Shown: positions 1-7,723, counted from the stretch's first letter. The stretch is DNA of 11,477 nt from Candidatus Sumerlaeota bacterium (GCA_017161665.1 JADFCT010000082.1:1-11477); one strand, 5' to 3'. Translations and numbers: made by a program. The notes: generated by a model not told the origin, from the sequence alone.

Positions 1-145
1 GGCCTATCCTGCCCATGTGATGAGAGGTGGGCAACGCGCTCAAAGACCTTCGGCACGGCTGATTTCCCGCTCTCTTTTGCTCGTCTGACCACGGTTCTTT
101 TCCACTCCCGGGATTTTTCCCGATTTCGTTTTTGAGGCCGAAACG
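1..145. other. Upstream intergenic region with a terminator-like hairpin
   Basis: No gene can be assigned to these bases. In frame 1 there is no stop until TGA at 133-135, in frame 2 until 86-88 and in frame 3 until 18-20. The tail of an upstream gene could therefore end here, but none of the translations is recognisable. A short perfect hairpin lies at 109-122 (CGGGA, four-base loop, TCCCG) and is followed by the T-rich run ATTTCGTTTTTG. It could be a weak intrinsic terminator for an upstream gene, but the stem is only 5 bp and it lies 23 bases before the kinase start, so this is uncertain. I see no convincing promoter. Confidence 0.35.
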
Positions 146-3100
146 ATGTCGCTTCAACGCAAAACGTTTTTGATTATCCTGATTGTTTCCGTTTGTCTGC
201 TGGTTTTCGCCTATACGCTTTCAAGCGCCATTGTGTCGCATGTTTTTGATCATCTGGACATTAAGGCGGCCCAGGATCAGATTCGGCAGGCCCAGGTAAC
301 CAGCCGACGTCTGTTGGGGCTTTTGATATTCGCTTCCGCCTGTGTTTTTGGCGGCGCCATTCATTTTTTAGTAAAAACACAGGTGCTATCCCGGATTTCC
401 CAACTCATGCGGGCCACCCGCGACATTGCCGGCAGCGGGGACATGTCGCGCCGGGTGGCCATCAGCGGTAACGACGAATTGTCGGCCCTGGGGCGCTCCA
501 TCAACAAAATGCTGGAGATCCTGGATCGTTCCCGAATCGCGCTGAGTGAAAGCGAAGCGACGGCCATGGCCTTGATGAACGCGACCATTGACGCCGCGTT
601 CCTGGTTGATCTGGACGGACGAGTGGCGCAGGCCAATCAGACGTCGGCGCTCCGCTTCGATACGACGATTGACGCGATGATTGGTCGTCAATTAACCGAT
701 ATTCTTCGTGGGCCGGCGGGAGAACGGCGGTTGGCCCGGGCGCGGGAAGTTGGGCAGACCGGCAAGCCACTCCGTTTTGAAGATGAGTATGAGGGACAGA
801 TCGTTGATGTTTCCATGTACCCGGTCTTTAATACGGAAGGTAAACCCGAGCGGGTGGCCATTTTTGGCCATGACATTACGGAACGCCGGCGGACGGAGGA
901 AGCCCTGCAACGCAGCGAGCGGCAATATCGCGAACTCGTCCAATCGGCGAACAGTATTGTCGTCCGCTGGAAACCATCCGGCGAGATTACCTTTCTGAAT
1001 GAATTTGGCTTGCGGTTTTTCGGTTATGCCAAGGAAGAGATCATCGGCGCTGACATTGGCGGGGCCTTGTGGTCCGAAGCGACCATGCAGGGGCCGGATA
1101 TTCAAGTGATGCTGGAAGGGAAAGTCAATAATCCGGAGGCGCCCATTACACACGAAACGGAATCAGTGCTTCAGAACGGTCGCCACGCCTGGATTGCCTG
1201 GAGCCATAAACCCATCATGGATTATGCGGGACCGGCAGTGGAAATCCTGTCCATCGGCGTGGATGTCACGAAGAACAAACATGCGGAAGAGGCCCTGATT
1301 CACCGCCTGCGTCTGGAAGAGGCGCTGGTGCAAGTGTCTTCGAAGTTCCTTAATTTGCCCACGGTCCGCCTGGAAGAAGGCCTGAACGAAGCGCTGCGCA
1401 CCATCGGGGAATGTGTGGATGCCGACTGGTGCTTCCTGAATATGATTGATGAGGATGGCGAAACGCTGGAGTCCGGCAACGCCTGGTGGGCCGCCGGGGT
1501 GGTCCCGATTCACTCCGCCCAACCCCATCAGTTTTCGTTGCGCTGGTCTTATTTTGGCAGACGAATCGAACAATTGAAAAATATCATCATCTCGGATGTG
1601 GACGCCATGCCGCAGGGGGCCAAATCCGAACAGAAGGCGCTGAAAGACGCCGGTATTAAATCGCTTGCGGTGGTGCCTCTGATTCATCACGCCCGGCCCA
1701 TCGGCATCCTGGGTTTTGCCGGTATCCGCGAACAGAAGCAATGGCCCAAGCGCGATATCAGTTTAATGCGTGTGGTCGCTGAAATATTTGTATCCGCCAT
1801 TCGGCGACGGGAAACGGAAAGAAACCTGCGCGAGGCCAAAGAAGCCGCTGAACAGGCCAACAAAGCCAAGAGTCAATTCCTGGCCAGTATGAGCCATGAA
1901 ATCCGAACCCCCATGAACGGCGTGATCGGCATGACCGACTTGGCCTTGAGAACGGACCTGGACCCACGCCAACGCGAATATATCCGTACGGCGAAATCGT
2001 CGGCTATCCATCTGCTGGAAATCATCAACGATATTTTAGACTTTTCCCGGATCGAGGCCGGAAAACTCCGTCTGGATAAAGTGGATCTCGACATTCGTCA
2101 AATCGTCCAGCAAGTACTGCATACCTTGTCCACGCTGGCCGAGAAAAAAGATCTGCGTCTGTATATGACGCTGGATCAGCGGGTTCCGAAAGCCCTTCGG
2201 GGGGACGCGAACCGGATCCGGCAAATTCTGTTCAATCTCTTGGGCAATGCGTTGAAATTCACCGAAAAAGGGGAATGCGAAATTCAGGTCGGCATGGCCG
2301 AAACGCCCCTGCCCGGTCACGAAGACAAGGCCGAGGACGATAATCGCCCCATTAAGATTTTGTGTGTTGTCCGAGATACGGGAATCGGCATCGCCCCTGA
2401 CAAGCAAGAAGCGATTTTTGATTCCTTTTCGCAGGCGGATCCCACAACGACGCGCCGGTATGGGGGGTCGGGATTGGGGCTGACCATCTGCCGTGGGCTG
2501 GTGGAGATGATGGGCGGGACGATCTGGGTCGAAAGCATCCTGGGCCAGGGCAGTTCGTTCTGTTTCACCCTGCTGCTGGAGCCGGGCGACGAAAGCCGGA
2601 TTCGTCCCATGGACGAAAAAGACGAACCGGAAGAAGATGAAGTCTCCCTGCCGCGGTTACGCGTCTTGCTGGTGGAGGATAATGAAGTCAATCAGCAGGT
2701 GGCCCAAACGTATATGGAGGAGAGAGGGCATCAGGTCCTCATTGCGTCCAATGGTCGCGAAGGCTATCAAACGTTGTGTCGGGAGCGATTTGATCTGGTC
2801 CTCATGGATATTGAGATGCCCGAGATGGACGGGGTTCAGACCACGGTGCGCATCCGGGACAAGACCTCTGGCTGTCTGGATCACGACGTGCCGATCATTG
2901 CCATGACGGCTCATGCCCTGAAAGGCGACCGAGAGCGTTTCCTGCAAGTCGGCATGACGGATTATATCTCCAAGCCCGTTAATTTTTCGGAGTTGGACCT
3001 GGTCATCAAACGGGTGATGGAGGGCAAGCCACTCCTGAGTATGCCGGAGGCCAAGGAAGGGATGGTGGAAAAATCATTGACTCATGCCGTGACCTTGGAT

Positions 3101-3436
3101 CGAGACGGCGCCTTGCGTCGGTTCAATGACAATGAAAAACTGTTCCGCACCCTTTTGTCCATGTTCCTGAACAACGGACCGGCTAAACTCGAATCCATCC
3201 GGAAAGCCTATGGGGAGCGGAACCTGGAGGACTTGGTCCTCAACGCCCATTCGCTCAAAGGCATTTCGGCCAATATTGGCGGTGAAAAAACCCGGCTGGC
3301 CGCCGAGGGCCTGGAACGCGCCATGCGCGAGGAGCGTTGGGACGAAGCCGCGGATCTGATTACTCGAACAGAGGCGGCCATGGATGAATTGACAGAGGCG
3401 ATTGCGAAAATTCTGTCTCAGGATATGGACGATTAA
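146..3436 (+). CDS. Hybrid sensor histidine kinase (HAMP-PAS-PAS-GAF-HisKA-HATPase-REC-HPt)
   Basis: This is a membrane-bound tripartite hybrid kinase that passes phosphate His to Asp to His and would hand it to a separate response regulator. Two hydrophobic segments (about residues 7-30 and 56-76) flank only about 25 extracytoplasmic residues, so there is no periplasmic sensor domain. HAMP follows at about 77-130, then PAS 1 (about 137-247, ending GHDITERR), PAS 2 (about 256-376, ending GVDVTKNK) and GAF (about 390-552). The HisKA phospho-histidine is H584 in SHEIRTPMNG. The ATPase domain shows an N box near N697/N701, G1 as DTGIGIA at 744-750 and G2 as YGGSGLGL at 772-779. REC spans about 838-955, with acidic residues E844/D845, phospho-acceptor D888 and K943. 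HPt spans about 980-1090, with H1035 in AHSLKG. All catalytic residues are intact. The start is supported by GAGG 8 bases upstream. The domain order resembles BarA/GacS-type kinases. The ligand is unknown. The symporter gene 50 bases downstream is probably co-transcribed. Confidence 0.95.
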   Translation: MSLQRKTFLIILIVSVCLLVFAYTLSSAIVSHVFDHLDIKAAQDQIRQAQVTSRRLLGLLIFASACVFGGAIHFLVKTQVLSRISQLMRATRDIAGSGDMSRRVAISGNDELSALGRSINKMLEILDRSRIALSESEATAMALMNATIDAAFLVDLDGRVAQANQTSALRFDTTIDAMIGRQLTDILRGPAGERRLARAREVGQTGKPLRFEDEYEGQIVDVSMYPVFNTEGKPERVAIFGHDITERRRTEEALQRSERQYRELVQSANSIVVRWKPSGEITFLNEFGLRFFGYAKEEIIGADIGGALWSEATMQGPDIQVMLEGKVNNPEAPITHETESVLQNGRHAWIAWSHKPIMDYAGPAVEILSIGVDVTKNKHAEEALIHRLRLEEALVQVSSKFLNLPTVRLEEGLNEALRTIGECVDADWCFLNMIDEDGETLESGNAWWAAGVVPIHSAQPHQFSLRWSYFGRRIEQLKNIIISDVDAMPQGAKSEQKALKDAGIKSLAVVPLIHHARPIGILGFAGIREQKQWPKRDISLMRVVAEIFVSAIRRRETERNLREAKEAAEQANKAKSQFLASMSHEIRTPMNGVIGMTDLALRTDLDPRQREYIRTAKSSAIHLLEIINDILDFSRIEAGKLRLDKVDLDIRQIVQQVLHTLSTLAEKKDLRLYMTLDQRVPKALRGDANRIRQILFNLLGNALKFTEKGECEIQVGMAETPLPGHEDKAEDDNRPIKILCVVRDTGIGIAPDKQEAIFDSFSQADPTTTRRYGGSGLGLTICRGLVEMMGGTIWVESILGQGSSFCFTLLLEPGDESRIRPMDEKDEPEEDEVSLPRLRVLLVEDNEVNQQVAQTYMEERGHQVLIASNGREGYQTLCRERFDLVLMDIEMPEMDGVQTTVRIRDKTSGCLDHDVPIIAMTAHALKGDRERFLQVGMTDYISKPVNFSELDLVIKRVMEGKPLLSMPEAKEGMVEKSLTHAVTLDRDGALRRFNDNEKLFRTLLSMFLNNGPAKLESIRKAYGERNLEDLVLNAHSLKGISANIGGEKTRLAAEGLERAMREERWDEAADLITRTEAAMDELTEAIAKILSQDMDD

Positions 3437-3486
3437 TTTCTCCGCAGCCGCTTCAACGCCCCATAGGGCACATGAAGGACGATGGA

Positions 3487-4737
3487 ATGAAAAAACATAC
3501 ACTGACCCTGTTAATCCTGGCCGCTGTGGTCGTCGGCGCCTTGTCGGGTGTGGCTTTCAAGGGGACGGTTGTTATCGGTGTCGCCGTATTTGCTGCCGAA
3601 ATATTTACCCGAATGCTGCAAATGATTATCGTCCCGCTGGTTTTTACGTCCATTGTTTCAGGGATGTTCGGTGTCGGGACGGCGGAAAATCTGGGGCGCC
3701 TGGGAATCAAAACCTTATTGTACTATGCCTGTACCACCACCCTGGCCATAACGACAGGGATGATCCTCGTCAATCTCATTCAGCCGGGGGTCGGTGTGGA
3801 TCTGGGGTTGGCCGTTGAAGCGCCCGAAATTTCAACCGAGCCGGGAGGATTGTTGGATGTTTTCCGGCGCATGATCCCAACAAACATCATTGCCGCGGCG
3901 GCTGAAGGCGAGATGCTGCCGATCATCATCTTTTGTGTTTTTTTTGGTATTGGTATTGCGCAGTTGCCCCCGAGTTCTTCCCGCGAGACGCTTGAAAACG
4001 TAATCACCGGGGCCTTCCATGTGATGATGCGGGTCACCCATATTGTGTTTCTTTTTGCGCCTATTGGGATTTGGGGCTATCTGGCCAAAATTATGGCGGA
4101 AACCGGATTCAGCGCCCTGGTTCCCTTGGGCCGGTATGCCTTGACGGTCGTGTTGGGGCTGGGCATTCATGCCTGTGTAACCATGCCTTTGATTTTATTC
4201 TTTCTGGCCCGGGTCAATCCTCTGACCTTTGCCAAGCACATGAGCGCTTCTTTGTTGACGGCCTTTTCCACGGCCTCGTCGAGCGTCGCCCTGCCTCTGA
4301 CGCTGGAATGTATCGAATCCAACGCCAGGGTTTCCAATCGGATCTCCAGTTTTGTAATCCCCCTGGGCGCCACGGTCAACATGGATGGCACGGCGCTTTA
4401 TCAGGGAGTCGCCGTACTCTTCATCGCCCAAGCCTATGGCATTCCCATGAATTTCGCCAGTCAGTTCACCATCCTTATCACCGCCTTACTGGCTTCTGTG
4501 GGGACGGCAGCCGTTCCCATGGCCGGTCTGGTGATGATGAGTATCATCCTGAAGGCCGTGGGGCTGCCCCTCGAAGGCGTTGGCCTGGTTTTGGCTGTCG
4601 ATCGGGTTCTGGACATGCTTCGCACCATGATCAATGTCTGGGGAGATTCCTGTGGCACATTGCTCATCGGGAAATGGGAGGGCGAGGTGGGGGAGTGGGC
4701 TGAAGGCGTTCCGACGACGGCGAGGGTTTCCGAATAA
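3487..4737 (+). CDS. Dicarboxylate/amino acid:cation symporter (DAACS family), glutamate/aspartate-type
   Basis: This is an inner-membrane secondary transporter that couples uptake of an acidic amino acid or dicarboxylate to Na+ or H+. It has 416 residues from this start, normal for the family. Family signatures in order are MLQMIIVPLVFTS (43-55), the serine-rich HP1 loop STASSSVALP (261-270), NMDGT in TM7 (298-302), HP2 ASVGTAAVPMAG (336-347) and TM8. In TM8, D372, D376, R379, T380, N383 and D387 line up with GltPh D390, D394, R397, T398, N401 and D405. Retention of D394/T398/D405 equivalents fits glutamate/aspartate carriers better than DctA, which as I recall has Ser, Ala and Asn there. 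The HP1 position equivalent to GltPh Arg276 is Ala263. An in-frame ATG at 3472 would add five residues. I prefer 3487 because AAGGA (3475-3479) lies 7 bases before it. The last 74 bases overlap the convergent methyltransferase gene. Confidence 0.93.
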   Translation: MKKHTLTLLILAAVVVGALSGVAFKGTVVIGVAVFAAEIFTRMLQMIIVPLVFTSIVSGMFGVGTAENLGRLGIKTLLYYACTTTLAITTGMILVNLIQPGVGVDLGLAVEAPEISTEPGGLLDVFRRMIPTNIIAAAAEGEMLPIIIFCVFFGIGIAQLPPSSSRETLENVITGAFHVMMRVTHIVFLFAPIGIWGYLAKIMAETGFSALVPLGRYALTVVLGLGIHACVTMPLILFFLARVNPLTFAKHMSASLLTAFSTASSSVALPLTLECIESNARVSNRISSFVIPLGATVNMDGTALYQGVAVLFIAQAYGIPMNFASQFTILITALLASVGTAAVPMAGLVMMSIILKAVGLPLEGVGLVLAVDRVLDMLRTMINVWGDSCGTLLIGKWEGEVGEWAEGVPTTARVSE

Positions 4738-5539
4738 GCAGTTCCACCGTTCGGAATGTATGGAGCAGATACTGAATAACGGGCCGAGTCAGGGGGCAAC
4801 GTCCCAAAAACGCCAGCAGTTTGAACTTCGCCAGCAGGGGATTGTCGATGGTGACCAATTTCACATCAAATCCCGCGTTTTCGAAGGCGTTGCGCACTTT
4901 TCCGGGCGAACGATAGAAGGTCCTTTCTGTGCTGTAGTGGAAGTATGTCTCCGTTTTCTGGTTTCTCGTTTTCCCTTCCAGACCAATCCACCGAGGCTCT
5001 TTACCGATGCGCACAAAGAAGCCAATCAACCTCTTCCGTAACGCATTTTTAGGGAGCCAATGGACGAGAGGCATGAACAAGTGCACTTCAACAATACGGC
5101 GATGGGCGGGGTAAATGTGAAGTCCTTCGCCGCCGGGCGCCATGATTCGATATAACTCGCCCGCCATGTTTTCCAGTTCGCTTACATGCTCCAGAACCTG
5201 ATTGGAAAAAATATAATAGAAGTACGCATCCGGATATTGGGTCCGGCCATTTTCGTCCATTCGATGAAGGCACAAATCGTCATGGCCCTTTTGACGGAAC
5301 AGAGGTCGCCCGCTTTCAATGGGTTTGGGGTCGATATCTACTCCGAAGGCCTGATACCCCCGCTCACGCAACCAGAGCACGGCCCGTCCTTTACCGCATC
5401 CCCAATCCAGGATCGGCGTTTCACCTTGAGGGCGCTTGGCGCGCTTGACGTATTCCTCGATGCCGGAAAACGTACGCGGCGCGGGATTGAAAGAGGCGAA
5501 TTCCTCCTCGGTCAAGACATCCGCTTTGGTTTTATTCAT
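4664..5539 (-). CDS. Class I SAM-dependent methyltransferase
   Basis: This is a probable cytoplasmic SAM-dependent methyltransferase of the Methyltransf_11/23 type, 291 residues from this start. The SAM-binding motif I is ILDWGCGKG (43-51), the acidic post-I segment is GVDID (66-70), and VLEHV at 115-119 is the usual motif preceding the active-site strand. A later segment, IVEVHLFMPLVHWLP (149-163), resembles the 'IEPH..LPFVHW' pattern that I associate with methyltransferases in glycan or polysaccharide pathways, so a sugar or envelope substrate is possible but not shown. The frame is open upstream to an ATG at 5620. I choose 5539 because GGAG lies about 8 bases before it on the minus strand and the extra 27 residues look like untranslated sequence. 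The proline-rich C-terminus (about residues 272-291) is coded inside the antisense overlap with the symporter. The gene stands alone on this strand, divergent from ridA. Confidence 0.85.
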   Translation of the reverse strand: MNKTKADVLTEEEFASFNPAPRTFSGIEEYVKRAKRPQGETPILDWGCGKGRAVLWLRERGYQAFGVDIDPKPIESGRPLFRQKGHDDLCLHRMDENGRTQYPDAYFYYIFSNQVLEHVSELENMAGELYRIMAPGGEGLHIYPAHRRIVEVHLFMPLVHWLPKNALRKRLIGFFVRIGKEPRWIGLEGKTRNQKTETYFHYSTERTFYRSPGKVRNAFENAGFDVKLVTIDNPLLAKFKLLAFLGRCPLTRPVIQYLLHTFRTVELLIRKPSPSSERLQPTPPPRPPISR

Positions 5540-5716
5540 AGATAGCACTCCGTGCAAAAGGCGCGCCGCGTAAACGGGAGGGGCAAGACCGGCCCCGTCA
5601 TTCCGCGCTGTCGAAATCAATGACTTTGGGTGTGTGTCTTTTTTGGCTTAAGAGTCTCCGGCGCGCAAGTTACATCTCAGCGTTGCGGGAATCGGTGTCC
5701 TCTCCGCTCCCGGCCC

Positions 5717-5745
5717 TTGACATGGCCGGCCTTGGGGACAATGAT
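5717..5745 (+). promoter_or_regulatory. Sigma-70-type promoter for the ridA-fabZ-nadA-ATPase run
   Basis: A perfect TTGACA -35 box lies at 5717-5722, followed by a 17-base spacer and the -10 box AATGAT (5740-5745), which matches TATAAT at four of six positions. Transcription would start near 5752, giving a leader of about 45 bases before ridA. This is the best promoter match in the 256-base gap between the divergent methyltransferase and ridA genes. I see no convincing promoter for the methyltransferase on the minus strand. Confidence 0.55.
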
Positions 5746-5756
5746 GTTCGCATCAT
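5741..5756. promoter_or_regulatory. Palindrome over the -10 box and start site (possible operator or leader hairpin)
   Basis: ATGATG (5741-5746) and CATCAT (5751-5756) form a perfect 6-bp inverted repeat around the tetraloop sequence TTCG. It overlaps the predicted -10 box and start point, where a repressor would block transcription. It would form an RNA hairpin only if transcription started upstream of it. I do not recognise it as a known operator, including those of NAD regulators. Confidence 0.35.
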
Positions 5757-5795
5757 CAGCAGCGTCCATGTCGAAAATGACGGGAGAATCTTGTC

Positions 5796-6215
5796 ATGCC
5801 GAATTTCTTTCCAATCACCTCGCCTCTGGCGCCCCCGCCCGTTGGCCCCTATAGTCCGGGTCTCAAGGCGGGAAACATGATTTTTATTTCCGGCCAGATT
5901 CCCATTAATATGGAAACCAAGAAACTGGCGGGCACGGATATTGAGAGCCAGACCGAACAGGTCCTTAAGAACATCCGATTTCTGATTGAGGCGGCGGGGG
6001 CCACGATGGGGCATATTGTCAAAGTCACCATCTATCTGAAAGATTTGGAACACTTCAAAGCCATGAATGAAGTGTATGCGAAGCATTTCGTCATTGATCC
6101 GCCGGCCAGAGCGTGTGTGGAAGTTTCCCGCCTGCCCTATAACTGCCTGGTTGAAATGGACGCCATTGCCATGTTTCAACCCATTCAGACCGCAGAGAGC
6201 GCCCCCAGTTTCTAA
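5796..6215 (+). CDS. ridA: RidA family imine/enamine deaminase
   Basis: This is a cytoplasmic, normally trimeric enzyme that hydrolyses reactive enamines and imines such as 2-aminoacrylate to keto acids and ammonia, protecting PLP enzymes. It has 139 residues against about 128 usual, with a short extra C-terminal tail (QTAESAPSF). It keeps the family hallmarks: GPYSPG near the N-terminus (Y19, S20), ISGQIP (31-36), the catalytic arginine R105 in PPARACVEVSRLP, and E120 in VEMDAIA. The arginine and glutamate match the key residues of the archetypal RidA subfamily, so real deaminase activity is expected rather than a divergent Rid function. The start has GGGAG about 9 bases upstream. It is the first gene of the four-gene run, with the predicted promoter just before it. 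Its place ahead of nadA is notable because NadA uses an imine substrate. Confidence 0.93.
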   Translation: MPNFFPITSPLAPPPVGPYSPGLKAGNMIFISGQIPINMETKKLAGTDIESQTEQVLKNIRFLIEAAGATMGHIVKVTIYLKDLEHFKAMNEVYAKHFVIDPPARACVEVSRLPYNCLVEMDAIAMFQPIQTAESAPSF

Positions 6216-6253
6216 GGCGCGCGACAGGGGTCCGATAACGCGCCGACAGGCGC
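6216..6253 (+). other. Alternative GC-rich hairpins between ridA and fabZ
   Basis: GGCGCG (6216-6221) can pair perfectly with CGCGCC (6239-6244). The 3' part of the latter, GCGCC (6240-6244), can instead pair with GGCGC (6249-6253) around the loop GACA. The two pairings exclude each other. Neither is followed by a T run, so this is not an intrinsic terminator. It could affect processing or translation of fabZ, whose AAGGA site begins at 6265. An imperfect direct repeat (CGCGCGACAGG at 6218-6228, CGCGCCGACAGG at 6239-6250) underlies the structure. Its function is unproven. Confidence 0.35.
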
Positions 6254-6279
6254 AGAACGATACTAAGGATGAACAACCT

Positions 6280-6711
6280 ATGGAACTGGATATTCAAAAA
6301 ATCGCTGAGATGATCCCCCACCGCTACCCTTTCCTGCTGTTGGATCGGGTGACGGGCTACGAGGCTGGTCAATGGATTGAAGGCTACAAGATGGTCACCA
6401 TGAATGAGCCTTTCTTTCAGGGGCATTTCCCAGGAAGGCCCATTATGCCCGGGGTTTTGATTATTGAGGCGATGGCGCAACTGGGTTGTGTCTATATGTG
6501 CCTGGAACTTGGCGACGAGGCGAAGAGCAAGACCCCGCTCTTCATGGGTATCGATAAGGCCAAATTCCGGGCCATGGTCACACCGGGGTCCCGGCTGGAT
6601 ATGCGGGTGGAGGTGCTGAGTGAACGGCGGGGCATCGCGCGCGTCAAAGCCACGGCCAAAGTGAATGGTGACATGGCCACGGAAGCGGAACTCATGTGCA
6701 TGATGAAGTAA
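6280..6711 (+). CDS. fabZ: 3-hydroxyacyl-ACP dehydratase FabZ
   Basis: FabZ dehydrates (3R)-3-hydroxyacyl-ACP to trans-2-enoyl-ACP in the elongation cycle of type II fatty acid synthesis, in the cytoplasm. The protein has 143 residues, a typical length for a single hot-dog fold. The N-terminal IPHRYPFLLLDRV (12-24) and the segment GHFPGRPIMPGVLIIEAMAQ are diagnostic, with catalytic H49 and E63. The frame is open upstream to 6067, but that stretch overlaps ridA. The ATG at 6280 begins the conserved protein and has AAGGA 10 bases before it. The gene is not beside lpxD/lpxA or other fatty acid genes, which is its common setting in Gram-negative bacteria. Here it lies 64 bases after ridA and 31 before nadA. 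FabA is less likely because FabA is longer and has Asp rather than Glu at the catalytic acid. Confidence 0.96.
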   Translation: MELDIQKIAEMIPHRYPFLLLDRVTGYEAGQWIEGYKMVTMNEPFFQGHFPGRPIMPGVLIIEAMAQLGCVYMCLELGDEAKSKTPLFMGIDKAKFRAMVTPGSRLDMRVEVLSERRGIARVKATAKVNGDMATEAELMCMMK

Positions 6712-6742
6712 AGGCGTCTCTGAGAAGACTCCGAGGGAGGGA

Positions 6743-7699
6743 ATGATGAGCGATTCCGCCACACAAGATTCCGCGATCGATTATGTTGCGGAAATCAATC
6801 GGATGCGCAAGGAGATGAATGCCGTCATTCTGGCGCATTATTATCAGGAAGACGCGATACAGGATATTGCCGACTATGTGGGGGACAGCCTGGGGTTGTC
6901 GCGCCAGGCAGCCGCCACGGACGCCGAGGTGATCGTCTTCGCCGGGGTTCATTTTATGGCCGAAACGGCCAAGATCCTGAGTCCTGACAAAAAGGTCATC
7001 CTTCCGGATCTCGAAGCGGGTTGTTCGCTGGCTGAGGCCTGCCCGGCGGATGAACTCCGCGAGTTCAAGGCGGACTATCCGGACCATATTGTTTTGATGT
7101 ATGTCAACAGCAGTGCTGAGGCGAAGGCGGAGAGTGATATTATCGTCACCTCCGCCAACGCTGAGAAAATTCTGGCCCAACTTCCTGCGGATCAGAAGAT
7201 CATCTTCGCGCCCGACAAGAACCTGGGCGCCTACATCGCCCAGCAATGCAAGCGCCCCATGGTTCTGTGGCCTGGCGTTTGTGAAGTCCATGTTCAGTTT
7301 TCACGCCAGGAGGTATTGGCGCTCAAAGAGCAATACCCCAATGCCCGCATCATTGCCCACCCCGAGTGTGAAGATCACTTGCTGGCCATTGCCGATTTCG
7401 TGGGTTCCACAACAGCGCTCATCCGCCATGTGGAGGAAAACCCGGCGACCGAATTTATCGTCATTACGGAGCCCGGTGTGATTCACGAGATGAAAAAGCG
7501 TTGTCCGACCAAGACCTTCCTCGAAGGGCCCGTGGATGAGCAGGGCGAGTGCGCGTGTAACAAATGTCGCTATATGCGGCTGAACACGATGGAAAAACTG
7601 TATCTCTGCATGAAGAATGGCGAGCCGGAAATCACCGTGCCCGAAGACATCCGCCTCCGCGCGCTCAAGCCCATCGAGAAAATGCTGGAAATGAGTTAG
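6743..7699 (+). CDS. nadA: Quinolinate synthase NadA
   Basis: NadA condenses iminoaspartate with dihydroxyacetone phosphate to form quinolinate, the committed step of de novo NAD synthesis. The enzyme carries a [4Fe-4S] cluster held by three cysteines. Likely ligands are C94 (EAGCSLAE), C180 (PGVCEVHVQF) and C275 in CACNKCRYM. C270 and C272 lie nearby. Other hallmarks are LAHYYQ (30-35), YVGDSLGLS (45-53), MYVNSSAE (119-126), PDKNLG (157-162) and HPEC (206-209). The length of 318 residues matches the shorter NadA form. The preceding GAGGGAGGG is a strong ribosome site. A second ATG at 6746 has the better spacing and may be the true start. Neither nadB nor nadC, the usual partners, is in the window, so iminoaspartate supply is coded elsewhere. 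Confidence 0.97.
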   Translation: MMSDSATQDSAIDYVAEINRMRKEMNAVILAHYYQEDAIQDIADYVGDSLGLSRQAAATDAEVIVFAGVHFMAETAKILSPDKKVILPDLEAGCSLAEACPADELREFKADYPDHIVLMYVNSSAEAKAESDIIVTSANAEKILAQLPADQKIIFAPDKNLGAYIAQQCKRPMVLWPGVCEVHVQFSRQEVLALKEQYPNARIIAHPECEDHLLAIADFVGSTTALIRHVEENPATEFIVITEPGVIHEMKKRCPTKTFLEGPVDEQGECACNKCRYMRLNTMEKLYLCMKNGEPEITVPEDIRLRALKPIEKMLEMS

Positions 7700-7723
7700 G
7701 AACCTTCAAGGCAATTCGGCCCA

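Noticed and set aside
1163..1741. A 192-codon minus-strand frame inside the kinase gene
   Set aside because: It is a shadow of the GAF and PAS-coding region and has no recognisable domain.
5540..5620. An N-terminal extension of the methyltransferase (27 residues)
   Set aside because: The ATG at 5539 has a good ribosome site and the extension shows no conserved features.
5560..5731. Eight-base palindromes GGCGCGCC (5560-5567) and GGCCGGCC (5724-5731)
   Set aside because: They are simple GC-rich palindromes without further symmetry, and are expected by chance in such sequence.
6067..6279. An upstream extension of fabZ overlapping ridA
   Set aside because: The extra 71 residues read ridA in another frame. 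The conserved FabZ sequence begins at 6280, with its own ribosome site.
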